DNA of 64,000 nt from an uncultured Chloroflexales bacterium (GTDB lineage Bacteria; Chloroflexota; Chloroflexia; Chloroflexales; Chloroflexaceae), in NCBI GenBank assembly GCA_937918935.1, contig CAKZSI010000011.1, positions 62,001-126,000 on the forward strand, read 5' to 3'. Position numbers and translations under genes: made by a program. Each line of letters begins with the position of its first letter. Positions within the stretch are counted from its first letter, which is position 1. The notes beneath the pieces are model-generated. The model saw nothing but the letters and a program-made list of their open reading frames with translations, was not told the DNA's origin and did no database searches. Positions 9,621 to 19,226 of the stretch are shown here, one piece after another.

Positions 9621-10730
9621 CTACTTCTGCGCGTCGAGCCAGTTCTGGCGCGCCTCGTTCAGGGCCTCGTCGCTGGCCGGGAAGTAGCCCACGTCCAGAA
9701 CCTCTTCGTCAACATAGGTCAGGTAGAAGTTGATGAAGGCGTTGACCTGAGGCTTCTCCTTCAGGATCTTGGCATCGGAGTAGATGAAGAGCGGGCGGGC
9801 GAGCGGATACTCAGCACTCTCAGCCGTCTCTTCAGTCGGCTCGACGCCCTCGATCTTGATGGCGCGCAGCTTGCCGCGATCTGACTCGTAGTAGGCGTAC
9901 CCGAAGTAGCCAATTGCATAGGGGGAGCCTTCAACGCCCTTGGCCAGAACATTGTCGTCCTCCGAGAGTTGCGGGTTGGCAGCCAGGATCGGCTGGGGAT
10001 CTTTCTTGAAGATCTCTTCAACGAAGTAGTCGAAGGTGCCGGAGTCGGTACCGGGGCTGAAGAGCTGGATGGGCTGGTCAGGGAAGCTGGGGTCCACCTC
10101 ACTCCACTTCTTCACCTTGGCCGAGAAGATGTCGGCGAGTTGCTCTTTGGTCAGGTTCTCGAGGAAGGTATTCTCCGCGCTGACCACTACCGCGAGGGCG
10201 TCGGTGCCGACGCGGAACTCGATCGGCGTGCGTCCAATCGCTGCGCAATTCTCTGCCTCTTCCTGCTTGATTGGACGCGAGGCGTTGGAGATATCGCTTT
10301 CACCAGCTTTGCAGAAGCGCTCGAAGCCGGCGCCAGTGCCGATGCTGTCAATGGTGATCTGGCCGCTGAACCCGTCCTTCTTAAACAGTTCGGCCATGCG
10401 CTCGGTGAGCGGGTACACAGTCGAGGAGCCAGCAATGATGATATTGCCGCTGACCGAAGCCGGGTCAATTTCGGGCAAGGGGATCAGTCCTCCGCCAGTG
10501 GGCGCGCTGGTGGGCGCGGGCGCGCTGGTGGGAGCGGGTGCCGCAGTGGGCGCCTCAGTGGCGGCAGGTGCCGCAGTGGGCGCCGGTGGCGCTGTAGGCG
10601 CCGGAGCTTCTGTAGCAGGGGCAGCAGGAGCGGTGGTCGGAGCGGTGGCGGTTCCGCCGCCACAGGCTGCGAGGATGGGCAGCAGCAGCACGAACGCCAG
10701 CAGCGCCGTCAGAGTGCGAACACGAGACAT
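9621..10730 (-). CDS. pstS: Phosphate-binding lipoprotein PstS
   Basis: This is the substrate-binding protein of the phosphate importer. The start at 10730 is supported by GGAGG about 9 nt upstream; upstream in-frame codons lack a ribosome-binding site and would bury the signal sequence. The signal peptide ends in a lipobox (LAAC, lipidated Cys23). A low-complexity Ala/Pro/Thr linker (about 27-80) follows, then the PBP-like domain. That domain carries the phosphate-binding GSSTVYPLTE loop, GTGAGFERFC, SDISNASRPI, and SPGTDSGTFDYF, all typical of PstS. The mature protein is about 347 residues. It is the first gene of the pst operon. Confidence 0.97.
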   Translation of the reverse strand: MSRVRTLTALLAFVLLLPILAACGGGTATAPTTAPAAPATEAPAPTAPPAPTAAPAATEAPTAAPAPTSAPAPTSAPTGGGLIPLPEIDPASVSGNIIIAGSSTVYPLTERMAELFKKDGFSGQITIDSIGTGAGFERFCKAGESDISNASRPIKQEEAENCAAIGRTPIEFRVGTDALAVVVSAENTFLENLTKEQLADIFSAKVKKWSEVDPSFPDQPIQLFSPGTDSGTFDYFVEEIFKKDPQPILAANPQLSEDDNVLAKGVEGSPYAIGYFGYAYYESDRGKLRAIKIEGVEPTEETAESAEYPLARPLFIYSDAKILKEKPQVNAFINFYLTYVDEEVLDVGYFPASDEALNEARQNWLDAQK

Positions 10731-11051
10731 GCCAATAACCTCCACTAAGCTTGCCATTTCGGAACACCCCGGTGGTGTACCGCACTCGTAGCGTGAGAAT
10801 GCCTGACCAGAAAGCAGCTTGCCCTGGCCTTCAAGAACCTGTCTCTCAGGGACATGAGCAGCGTGGCTTCCTGATGATCGCACCTACGCTAACAGCGACA
10901 TCTTAGTGGTTTGAGATTAAATGCTGCGCAAGTATATGTTAAGTTTGCATTAAGAGCTTATCCGAATATCCAGAGATCCAACGACGCTCTGTGAGAGTGC
11001 GGGCATTCTGGAGTCTTCCTGTGGGCGGGGAAACCCTCTCAACCGCCACCT
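10731..11051. other. pstS upstream region
   Basis: This gap of about 320 bp separates pstS from the asparaginase-type gene. Its main feature is the direct-repeat array at 10911-10954, annotated separately. The leader between that array and pstS is about 170 nt and contains no clear gene. Confidence 0.6.
10900..10954 (-). promoter_or_regulatory. Candidate Pho box and -10 element for pstSCAB
   Basis: Read on the minus strand, four contiguous 11-bp units follow each other: CTTAATGCAAA, CTTAACATATA, CTTGCGCAGCA and TTTAATCTCAA (10954 down to 10911). Each begins with a CTTAA-like core. Tandem 11-bp units are the hallmark of PhoB/PhoP binding sites upstream of pst operons. A -10-like TAAGAT sits at 10905-10900, just downstream of the last unit. 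The regulator gene is not in the window. The spacing and position are directly visible; binding is inferred. Confidence 0.5.
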
Positions 11052-11957
11052 TCATACCCCATACACCGGATCGCTGGCGCCACTGCGGTAGGCATAGGCC
11101 ATGCGGCGGGTATTCCAGGCCAGGCCCGGCCGGCCATCGGGGGTAAGCACGATGCAACCGCCAGCGCCACCAGTAACGCGGCGGTTGAGGATGCGCACCG
11201 CGGCTTCGGCAGCGGCCTGGGGCGCCAGTCCCCGTTCAAGCAGGTCAACCACGCGGCGGGCGAGAGCGACGCGCACGATCGCTTCACCCCATCCGGTACA
11301 GACGGCGCCGCCGATCTGCGCGTCGGCGTACAGCCCGCAGCCGATCAGCGGTGTGTCGCCGACCCGTCCGGGGAACTTGAATGGCGTGCCGCCGGTAGAG
11401 TTGGCAGCCACCAGGTTGCCGCTCTGATCCAGGGCGAGGGCCCCCACTGTATCGCGGCCGCCCATGACGGACTGCGCGCCGCGATCGGCAGCGGCGGCCT
11501 GACTGGCGCGCCACGCTTCCCACAGCTTGCGCTCACGTTCGACCACTAACTCACGATTGTCGCACAGGGTGATGCCCTGAGCGGCGGCGAAGTGTTCGGC
11601 CCCTTCGCCTACCAGGAACGTGGCGGGGCCTTGCAACAAACGGTGCGCCAGGCTGATCGGATTGCGTACGCGGCGCAGATTGGCCACGGCGCCATAGAGC
11701 AGGCTTTGCCCATCCATCATTGCGGCGTCGAGTTCAACCGTTCCCGCTGCGGTGAGGTGTGAGCCGGTGCCGGCGTCGAAGGTGGGATCATCTTCCAGCA
11801 GGCGCACGGCGGCTTCGCAGGCGTCGCGCGCCGACCCGCCGCGCTCGAGGATGGCCCAGCCGGCGGCAAGGGCGGCACGACAGCCAGCCAGATGGGCCTC
11901 AACCTGCTCATCAGGAATGGCCCAGGCGCCGCCGTGGACGATCATGGCGATACGCAT
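11052..11957 (-). CDS. Isoaspartyl peptidase / L-asparaginase family Ntn hydrolase
   Basis: This 301-residue protein belongs to the type 2 asparaginase (Ntn-hydrolase) family, which is made as a precursor and cleaves itself before a catalytic threonine. The N-terminal IVHGGAWAIPD block, GTGSHLTAAG, and the GGRDTVGALALD segment are all present; the Thr of DTVGA is the predicted nucleophile. GGTPFKFPGRVGDTPLIG then gives the substrate-binding region. It probably hydrolyses isoaspartyl dipeptides or asparagine in the cytoplasm. It appears monocistronic; AAGGT lies upstream of the chosen ATG. Confidence 0.93.
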   Translation of the reverse strand: MRIAMIVHGGAWAIPDEQVEAHLAGCRAALAAGWAILERGGSARDACEAAVRLLEDDPTFDAGTGSHLTAAGTVELDAAMMDGQSLLYGAVANLRRVRNPISLAHRLLQGPATFLVGEGAEHFAAAQGITLCDNRELVVERERKLWEAWRASQAAAADRGAQSVMGGRDTVGALALDQSGNLVAANSTGGTPFKFPGRVGDTPLIGCGLYADAQIGGAVCTGWGEAIVRVALARRVVDLLERGLAPQAAAEAAVRILNRRVTGGAGGCIVLTPDGRPGLAWNTRRMAYAYRSGASDPVYGV

Positions 11958-12374
11958 ACACGCTTCTACCTTGAATCTGCGATGATACCGGCACTTAATC
12001 TATCACAATGGGGCGTAGGGCGCAAAGGTTGATTGCAGGTAACTGTTTAGACTTCGGGGAAGGGGATCTTCGGAACCAGCCGCGTGGCTGCGGAGGCGGC
12101 GCATGCGTCGCAGAGGGTGAGGCCGCACGCTCCCGGTCGCGCAGCCTGCGATGTTCTCCGCCACAACGCATGCGGGCGAGATGCCTGCGATCCCGGGGTC
12201 CAGTGCGCCCTCGTTCCCGGGACATGGGTAAACACATACGGTTACGGATTATAGATTTTGGGTCGTGCCCCGGGCGTATTGCCGCCGGATGCAGTCGCCG
12301 TTGCGCTGATGCTCGAAGCGATCGTCTGGAACCGTGGCCAGGGTCGGGTCGTGTCACTGAGAACGGGCCATGCA
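11958..12374. other. Gap without recognisable gene
   Basis: I see no protein with family-like features in about 415 bp between the asparaginase-type gene and the tRNA terminator hairpin. Open frames here overlap in all directions, have no ribosome-binding site and look random. Confidence 0.5.
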
Positions 12375-12406
12375 AAGAGCCGCCGCATGTCAGTGCGACG
12401 GCTCTT
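12375..12406 (-). terminator. Hairpin downstream of the tRNA-Ala pair
   Basis: On the minus strand AAGAGCCGTCGC pairs with GCGGCGGCTCTT around a 7-8 nt loop, with one mismatch. It begins only a few bases after the GGC tRNA, followed by TTTGCATGG. The weak T-tract lowers confidence, but the position suits a terminator of the tRNA transcript. Confidence 0.55.
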
Positions 12407-12413
12407 GTTAGTC

Positions 12414-12489
12414 TGGTGGAGCCAAGCGGGCTCGAACCGCTGACCTCAACACTGCCAGTGTTGCGCTCTCCCAGCTGAGCTATGGCCCC
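12414..12489 (-). tRNA. tRNA-Ala (anticodon GGC)
   Basis: A full cloverleaf can be drawn: acceptor GGGGCCA/TGGCTCC, D-arm GCTC/GAGC, anticodon stem CAACA/TGTTG with loop CTGGCAG, and T-arm AGCGG/CCGCT. The anticodon GGC reads GCC (and GCU) alanine codons. The acceptor carries the G3-U70 wobble pair that marks alanine identity. The 3' CCA is encoded (12414-12416). It is the second tRNA of the transcript, 7 bp downstream of the CGC tRNA. Confidence 0.95.
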
Positions 12490-12496
12490 TACCCTG

Positions 12497-12569
12497 TGGA
12501 CGCACGGGGATTCGAACCCCGGACCTCGACAGTGCGATTGTCGCGCTCTCCCAACTGAGCTATGCGCCC
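12497..12569 (-). tRNA. tRNA-Ala (anticodon CGC)
   Basis: Acceptor GGGCGCA/TGCGTCC, D-arm GCTC/GAGC, anticodon stem CGACA/TGTCG with loop ATCGCAC, and T-arm CGGGG/CCCCG form a standard cloverleaf. The anticodon CGC reads GCG. The G3-U70 alanine identity pair is present. Unlike its neighbour, no CCA follows the discriminator A (the next bases are CAG), so CCA must be added by the nucleotidyltransferase. Confidence 0.95.
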
Positions 12570-12580
12570 GCAACGTAGAA

Positions 12581-12609
12581 AGTATACCATTATGGGTGGG
12601 GGATGTCAA
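12581..12609 (-). promoter_or_regulatory. Promoter of the tRNA-Ala pair
   Basis: On the minus strand a perfect -35 TTGACA (12609-12604) and a -10 TATACT (12586-12581) are separated by exactly 17 bp, with an extended TGG before the -10. The predicted start lies about 5 nt before the mature 5' end of the CGC tRNA. This is one of the closest matches to the sigma-70 consensus in the window. Confidence 0.85.
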
Positions 12610-13038
12610 ACATTGGGAAGGGTGCGGCGTAATGGCTGGCACGCAGCCCGTGCAACCACGCCCCTCTGGCAACGGTCGTGTGTTCCCGGTCCCTCGTGAC
12701 GAGGCTCCCGCCATCGGGCGGATTGTTCGCCCCGACTGTAGGGGCGGCCCTGGTGGGCGCCCGTGCGGGTGGGGGTGGCGTCGCCGGGCCTTTGGGCGGC
12801 AGGGCGCGTAGGGGCGGCCCTGGGCGTGTATGGAAATGATTGGACACGCCGCTTGCAAACGTGTTACACTGTTTCTTAATATATTACGTTGCAAGAGGAA
12901 AGGCTCTCTGGCCGGAAGGGGCGTAGGGAGCCGTCGCTGCCCACTGCGCAACCGGAAGGGTTGCCTCCAGGGGTTTCTTCTTGGCAGAGGCGGGAGGAAA
13001 CGCCAGTAACCCGCTTGCAGATTAGAAAGGACTTGTTT
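12610..13038. other. Gap with a 16-bp direct repeat
   Basis: There is no convincing gene in about 430 bp. GTAGGGGCGGCCCTGG occurs twice, at 12738-12753 and 12808-12823. The last 150 bp form an open extension of the metalloprotease frame, but its composition (repeated GGAAGGG stretches) and the ribosome-binding site at 13025-13031 argue that it is a leader. Confidence 0.5.
12738..12823. repeat. Two copies of a 16-bp direct repeat
   Basis: GTAGGGGCGGCCCTGG is present at 12738-12753 and again at 12808-12823, 70 bp apart. The GTAGGGGCG core recurs in the palindrome at 14388-14415. Confidence 0.7.
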
Positions 13039-14220
13039 GTGTCTACACCTGGCAGTGAGCTTCGCCGGCTTGGCGCCATGCTGCTTCTGGGGGTTGTAGC
13101 GGGCGCCGCCGCGCGTCACTATATCGAGAGCCGCACCCGTAGCGGGGATTACCGCCCGCCACGGCTGATTGATTGGGCACAGGCCCGCGACATGGCCCTG
13201 CGTGTGGCCCAGTGGGAGCAGGCCCCGGTGGTGAACCGCGCCTACCGCCACGATCAGTATTTTCGCCTGGTGAAGCGCAGTGAGCCGTTGATCGCCGAGT
13301 ACCTTGGAGTGCAATTGCCCCAGCCGATCACCCGGGTCTATGTCCACGACCGGCGCGAGTGGCTGGAGGCGAACCTTGCGTCGTTCGAGGAGTTGTTCCG
13401 CCCAATCGAGGAGATCTACGAGCAGAATGGCGGAGGCCGCGGGGTGGGTGGTGTGCTCTTTGGCGAGTTGAATGGCAAGTTCCTCGGCACGCAACTGGGC
13501 CTGCTACTGGGCTACCTGGCCCGCCGAGTGCTTGGTCAGTACGATCTGAGTCTCCTCTCACCCGATCCCGCCGCGCGAGGCGCGCTCTACTTCGTCGAGC
13601 CGAACATCGCCCGCGTCCAGCAGCAACTCGGCCTCAACGACGAGGATTTCCGCCTCTGGATCGCCCTGCACGAGGCGACGCATGTGTTTGAGTTTGAGGC
13701 CTATCCCTGGGTGCGCCAGCATTTCCGCGATCTGCTGCAGCAGTATTTCGATCAGCTCAACCTGCAACTCGAGCGTTTCGGCAGTGGGTTGCCGCAGTTG
13801 CTCGCACGCATCGTCCAGGGCCTCGCCAGTGGCCAGCACTGGATCGAGACCATGCTTACCCCCGAGCAGCGGCGGATCTTCGAGCAACTTCAGGCGCTAA
13901 TGTCGCTCGTCGAGGGCTATGGCAACCACGTGATGAACGCCGTGGGCCGGCAGTTGCTCCCTAGCTTCGAGCAGATCGAACAGCGTGTGGCCCAGCGCCA
14001 GGCCAATAAGTCCATCCTGGAGGTGCTGATAAACCGGATTACAGGTATGGACTTGAAGCTGATCCAGTACCAGCAGGGCGAGGCCTTCGTCAATGCGGTG
14101 ACGCAGACTCGTGGCGTGGCCTTCGCCGCCCGCGTCTGGGAGCGGCCCGAGAACCTGCCTTCTCTGGAGGAGATCCGCAATCCGGAGGCCTGGATCAGGC
14201 GTATGGACCGTCAGGGGTAG
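13039..14220 (+). CDS. Zinc-dependent metalloprotease, DUF2342 family
   Basis: This 393-residue protein has an N-terminal hydrophobic stretch (about 8-24: LGAMLLLGVVAGAA) and then a domain typical of the DUF2342 putative zinc hydrolases. The active-site helix is H211-E-A-T-H215 followed by VFEFEAYPWVR, matching HExxH with a downstream Glu ligand. The GTG at 13039 was chosen because AGAAAGGA lies about 7 nt upstream. A longer open frame starting at 12889 adds 50 residues of low-complexity, repeat-like sequence. Substrates of this family are unknown. It is common in Actinobacteria and Chloroflexi. It appears monocistronic and converges on ligA. Confidence 0.88.
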   Translation: MSTPGSELRRLGAMLLLGVVAGAAARHYIESRTRSGDYRPPRLIDWAQARDMALRVAQWEQAPVVNRAYRHDQYFRLVKRSEPLIAEYLGVQLPQPITRVYVHDRREWLEANLASFEELFRPIEEIYEQNGGGRGVGGVLFGELNGKFLGTQLGLLLGYLARRVLGQYDLSLLSPDPAARGALYFVEPNIARVQQQLGLNDEDFRLWIALHEATHVFEFEAYPWVRQHFRDLLQQYFDQLNLQLERFGSGLPQLLARIVQGLASGQHWIETMLTPEQRRIFEQLQALMSLVEGYGNHVMNAVGRQLLPSFEQIEQRVAQRQANKSILEVLINRITGMDLKLIQYQQGEAFVNAVTQTRGVAFAARVWERPENLPSLEEIRNPEAWIRRMDRQG

Positions 14221-14387
14221 AGGGGTTGGGGAGGGTTCAGACCTGGAGATTGCTACCTGACAGATGCTCCGCTCTATCTGTGGAGGTGTGAAGCAACGGC
14301 AAGGGGTGTTTCCTCTGGCTCGGCAGAATGCTCCGTACCTCCACACCTTGACCGTTCTACTTAACCAACACACCTCAGGGCGGACAG

Positions 14388-16535
<2,148 letters not shown>

Positions 16536-16564
16536 CTACGACTGGTTCCCTCAACAGCCAGGGT

Positions 16565-16587
16565 GGAGGGAAACCTGGTTTCCCTCC
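16565..16587. repeat. Intergenic palindrome, GGGGAAACC family
   Basis: GGAGGGAAACC, a single T, then GGTTTCCCTCC: perfect 11-bp arms, in the divergent gap between ligA and the fatty-acid cyclopropanase gene. Confidence 0.85.
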
Positions 16588-16635
16588 TTACTTTATCAGA
16601 GTGACATATTTCACGCATTATGACGCATCATTCGA

Positions 16636-16641
16636 TATAAT
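16636..16641 (+). promoter_or_regulatory. Possible -10 element for the cyclopropane synthase gene
   Basis: A consensus TATAAT lies 54 bp before the start codon, in an AT-rich pocket. No good -35 is found at 16-18 bp, so this is a weak call. Confidence 0.35.
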
Positions 16642-16695
16642 TGTTTAATCCACATCTCTTGCTGGTTGTATTGTACCTGCGGAGGAGGGCCAACG

Positions 16696-18078
16696 ATGGA
16701 CTTTCTGCAAACGCCCGGGCAAACAACGACGCGGCAAGCAACAACAGACACGGTTGATCTGAGCCGCAAGATCTTGTTGGATCTGTTCGGCCCCCCGGAA
16801 CGGCGCGCCTTTGCCGTCGCCTTCTGGGATGGCACGCGTGAGGCGCCGGGCGCACAGACGCCCGAGTTCACCCTGGTGTTGCGCCATCCTGACGCGCTAC
16901 GGCGCATGCTTCTCCCCCCGTCGGAGTTAACGCTGGCCGAAGCCTATGTGCGGGGTGACATCGAGATCGAGGGTGATCTCGGCGCCGCCAGCGGGGTAGC
17001 CGATGACCTCGGCGCGTTGCTCGCGGCGCCGGGGCGGCTGGCGCGTGTACTGCTGCGCCTGCAGGCCCTCCCCGTCGCCGATGAGCCGCCGGTTGCCCGG
17101 ACAGAGGGGCGGTTTCGGCACCAGGGTCAGCGCCATTCGCTGGAACGCGATCGCGCCGCCGTTCGCCACCATTATGATCTCGGCAACGACTTCTATGCCC
17201 TGTGGCTGGACCGGCGCATGGTCTACTCGTGCGCCTACTTCCCGACAGGCGGCGAGACCCTCGATGATGCGCAGGAGGCTAAACTGGAGTTAATCTGCCG
17301 GAAGCTGCGCCTGCGCCCCGTCGAGCGCTTGCTCGACATTGGCTGCGGCTGGGGCGGGTTGATCAGCTTCGCCGCCGAACGCTATGGAGTCGAGGCCCTG
17401 GGCATCACCCTCAGCCAGGCGCAGGCGCAACTGGCCCGCGAGCGTATCGCGGCGGCGGGGCTGAGCGGGCGCTGCCGGGTGGAGATCTGCGACTATCGTG
17501 AACTGCCGCCTTCGGAGGTGTTCGACAAGGTCGTCAGCGTGGGCATGGTCGAACACGTTGGCCGGGCGCAGATGCGGGCCTACTTCGAGACTGCTTTCCG
17601 TCACCTGCGCCCTGGCGGCCTGTTCCTCAACCACGGTATCGTCCTGGCGGCTCCCCAACCCGGCGGGACGCTGAGACGTCTGGGCGCGAGGTTGTGGGGA
17701 CAGGGAGCTTTCATTCAACACTACATCTTCCCCGACGGCGAGTTGTTGCCCGCCGGGGAGATGCTGAGCCACGCCGAAGCGTGCGGCTTCGAGCCGCGCG
17801 ATCTGGAGAGCCTGCGCGAGCATTATGCCCTGACCCTCGACCACTGGCGGCGGCGCCTGGAGGCCCGGCAGACTGAGGCGGTGGCGCTGGTGGGCGAGCC
17901 GTTGTACCGCGCCTGGCGGCTCTACCTGGCCGGTTCGGCGTGGCGCTTTCGGGTGGGGCAGATCGGCGTTGTGCAAATGTTGTTCGCCCGGCAGACCGCC
18001 CGTGGCCGGGTCGAATTACCCTTAACTCGGGCCGATCTGTACGCCGAGCGACCGCTGGAGCGTAGTGCAGGGGCATAA
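16696..18078 (+). CDS. cfa: Cyclopropane-fatty-acyl-phospholipid synthase
   Basis: This enzyme uses S-adenosylmethionine to add a methylene bridge across double bonds of membrane phospholipid acyl chains. At 460 residues it has an N-terminal lipid-binding domain and a C-terminal methyltransferase domain. Diagnostic motifs are RDRAAVRHHYDLGNDFY, DIGCGWGGL (SAM binding, about residues 215-223), and VSVGMVEHVG. I chose ATG 16696 because GGAGGAGGG lies just upstream. Conditions of use are unknown. Related mycolic- or tuberculostearic-acid methyltransferases share the fold, but the order of motifs favours Cfa. Confidence 0.93.
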   Translation: MDFLQTPGQTTTRQATTDTVDLSRKILLDLFGPPERRAFAVAFWDGTREAPGAQTPEFTLVLRHPDALRRMLLPPSELTLAEAYVRGDIEIEGDLGAASGVADDLGALLAAPGRLARVLLRLQALPVADEPPVARTEGRFRHQGQRHSLERDRAAVRHHYDLGNDFYALWLDRRMVYSCAYFPTGGETLDDAQEAKLELICRKLRLRPVERLLDIGCGWGGLISFAAERYGVEALGITLSQAQAQLARERIAAAGLSGRCRVEICDYRELPPSEVFDKVVSVGMVEHVGRAQMRAYFETAFRHLRPGGLFLNHGIVLAAPQPGGTLRRLGARLWGQGAFIQHYIFPDGELLPAGEMLSHAEACGFEPRDLESLREHYALTLDHWRRRLEARQTEAVALVGEPLYRAWRLYLAGSAWRFRVGQIGVVQMLFARQTARGRVELPLTRADLYAERPLERSAGA

Positions 18079-18191
18079 CCCCGAGGGTCGGGCCACTTGT
18101 CCACCCTCGGGTGGGAGGGGAGGCACTCAGGTGCAGGGTGGGAGAAGGGGTTTTCGGCATTCCAATGCGCTTGTGATCATCACCTCCCCTG

Positions 18192-18218
18192 CCCCCTCTC
18201 CCGCTGAGGGAGAGGGGG
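18192..18218. repeat. CCCCCTCTCCC hairpin
   Basis: CCCCCTCTCCC, loop GCTGA, GGGAGAGGGGG: perfect 11-bp stem. It lies 114 bp after cfa. Confidence 0.75.
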
Positions 18219-18294
18219 AGCCGGGCGTCCGAATGTCCCGGATGGTGAATGCGACACGAGGATGTGCCGGAACCCCCTGCACCTGAGAAGGGAG

Positions 18295-18327
18295 GGAAGG
18301 TGGGGAAACCGGGTTTCCTCGCCTTCC
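18295..18327. repeat. Long hairpin, GGGGAAACC family
   Basis: A 16-bp stem with two G-U pairs (GGAAGGTGGGGAAACC against GGTTTCCTCGCCTTCC) and a one-base loop. Confidence 0.75.
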
Positions 18328-18388
18328 AACCGGTGTTGGGCCGCCTGCTACCTCAACACCGCCCGGAAGCCAGTGAAGCAATCTCAAC

Positions 18389-18417
18389 TTGAGCGCGGCG
18401 ACGCGATCTGGTATAGT
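18389..18417 (+). promoter_or_regulatory. Sigma-70-type promoter before the copper-assembly genes
   Basis: TTGAGC (18389-18394) and TATAGT (18412-18417) are 17 bp apart, with an extended TGG before the -10. The predicted transcription start is about 18424, only a few bases before the ATG at 18428, which implies a nearly leaderless message. Confidence 0.65.
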
Positions 18418-18427
18418 CCCATTTGTG

Positions 18428-18865
18428 ATGGATGCCACGCAGAAAAGGGAAGCGCCTGCCCACCGTCGCGCTGGAACGCCCCGTAGGTCCGACCATGTTT
18501 CCTGGAGCAGCGGCGCAGCGCGGCGCTGGCTGCCGCGCGCCCTCGGCCTGCTGATCGCCCTCCAACTGGGCCTCCTCGTGCCCCTCGCCTGCGTGTTCCA
18601 CTGCTTCCTGGAGGCGCGCGCGGAACGACCGCCAGGCGCCTGGTTCCTCTGCGGTGCGCACCATGCTCAGGCGGTGACGATCGCAGGGGCCGATGGGCTG
18701 GCAACGACCTCGCCTCGGGCCTTCTTCGAACTGCTTGCCCCGGCGCCGTCGCTGTTAGCGCTGGCCGTAGCGTTGGTGCTGACCCTCGCCCTGCGCTCCG
18801 TGCAGCATCACGCCTCGCCACTATTCCCACCGCCGATACCCCCACCGCGCTGCTGTATCCCCTGA
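18428..18865 (+). CDS. Small membrane protein, DUF2946-like
   Basis: This 145-residue protein is not firmly recognised. It has a basic N-terminus, a first membrane helix (about 38-58, LGLLIALQLGLLVPLACVF), then a Cys/His-containing loop (HCFLEAR, LCGAHHAQ), a second hydrophobic helix (about 108-122) and a proline-rich tail ending PPPRCC. The plan (two helices, Cys/His loop, Pro-rich tail) resembles DUF2946 proteins, which often neighbour copper-handling genes. The following PCu(A)C and SCO genes fit this. The ATG at 18428 follows the promoter closely and lacks a Shine-Dalgarno sequence. Confidence 0.6.
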   Translation: MDATQKREAPAHRRAGTPRRSDHVSWSSGAARRWLPRALGLLIALQLGLLVPLACVFHCFLEARAERPPGAWFLCGAHHAQAVTIAGADGLATTSPRAFFELLAPAPSLLALAVALVLTLALRSVQHHASPLFPPPIPPPRCCIP

Positions 18866-18910
18866 CAGGAAAGGGATGACCTGGAGGGTTGTGCTACAGG
18901 CTTCCCGATG

Positions 18911-19160
18911 AGCCGGGGCAAGGGTAATCCCGTTTTCCCACCTTAATCTAACCCGATTCGGGCTGGCCGAAGCTCTCTCCCGAGCAGGGACGTGGGGCAA
19001 CCTGGTTGCCCCGCCCTCCTCACAACAGCGACGTTGCGGCGCCTGAAGCTCTCCCGCAGTCCAGGGCATGGGGAAACCCGCTTGCCCCCCGCGCCACGCG
19101 GAGGGCTGTTCCGTAGCGTTTCCCCGCAGTCACAGGTATGGGGAAACCCGGTTTTCCCCA
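18911..19160. repeat. Four-unit degenerate tandem array of the GGGGAAACC palindrome
   Basis: Palindromic cores lie at 18913-18941, 18994-19012 (GGGGCAACC-T-GGTTGCCCC, perfect), 19069-19090 and 19139-19160, at intervals of about 81, 75 and 70 bp. Flanks are conserved too: GAAGCTCTC(TC)CCG-AG recurs before units 2 and 3, and CACAACAGCGAC follows units 2 and 4. The array fills the gap before the PCu(A)C gene. No other gene is visible between 18866 and 19226. Confidence 0.75.
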
Positions 19161-19226
19161 ATGTTCACAACAGCGACCGGATTACCGCATTACCGCATTA
19201 CCTATACTAAACTAAGGAGCCGAATC

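Larger units (their letters stand above)
18079..18388. other. Gap rich in strong dyads
   Basis: This stretch of about 310 bp has no gene. It holds a perfect 11-bp hairpin at 18192-18218 and a 16-bp hairpin of the GGGGAAACC family at 18295-18327. Either could end transcription of cfa, though no T-tract follows. Confidence 0.6.

Noticed and set aside
12889-13038. N-terminal extension of the metalloprotease
   Set aside because: It is low complexity and lacks a ribosome-binding site, whereas the GTG at 13039 has one. The domain begins after that start.
11995-13494. A 499-codon frame covering both alanine tRNA genes and the metalloprotease antisense
   Set aside because: It crosses two tRNA genes and a promoter, and its translation has no domain pattern.
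18911-19160. Possible CRISPR array
   Set aside because: The palindromic repeats vary in sequence, intervals shrink from 81 to 70 bp, and the intervening parts are themselves similar, so they are not spacers. No cas gene is present.
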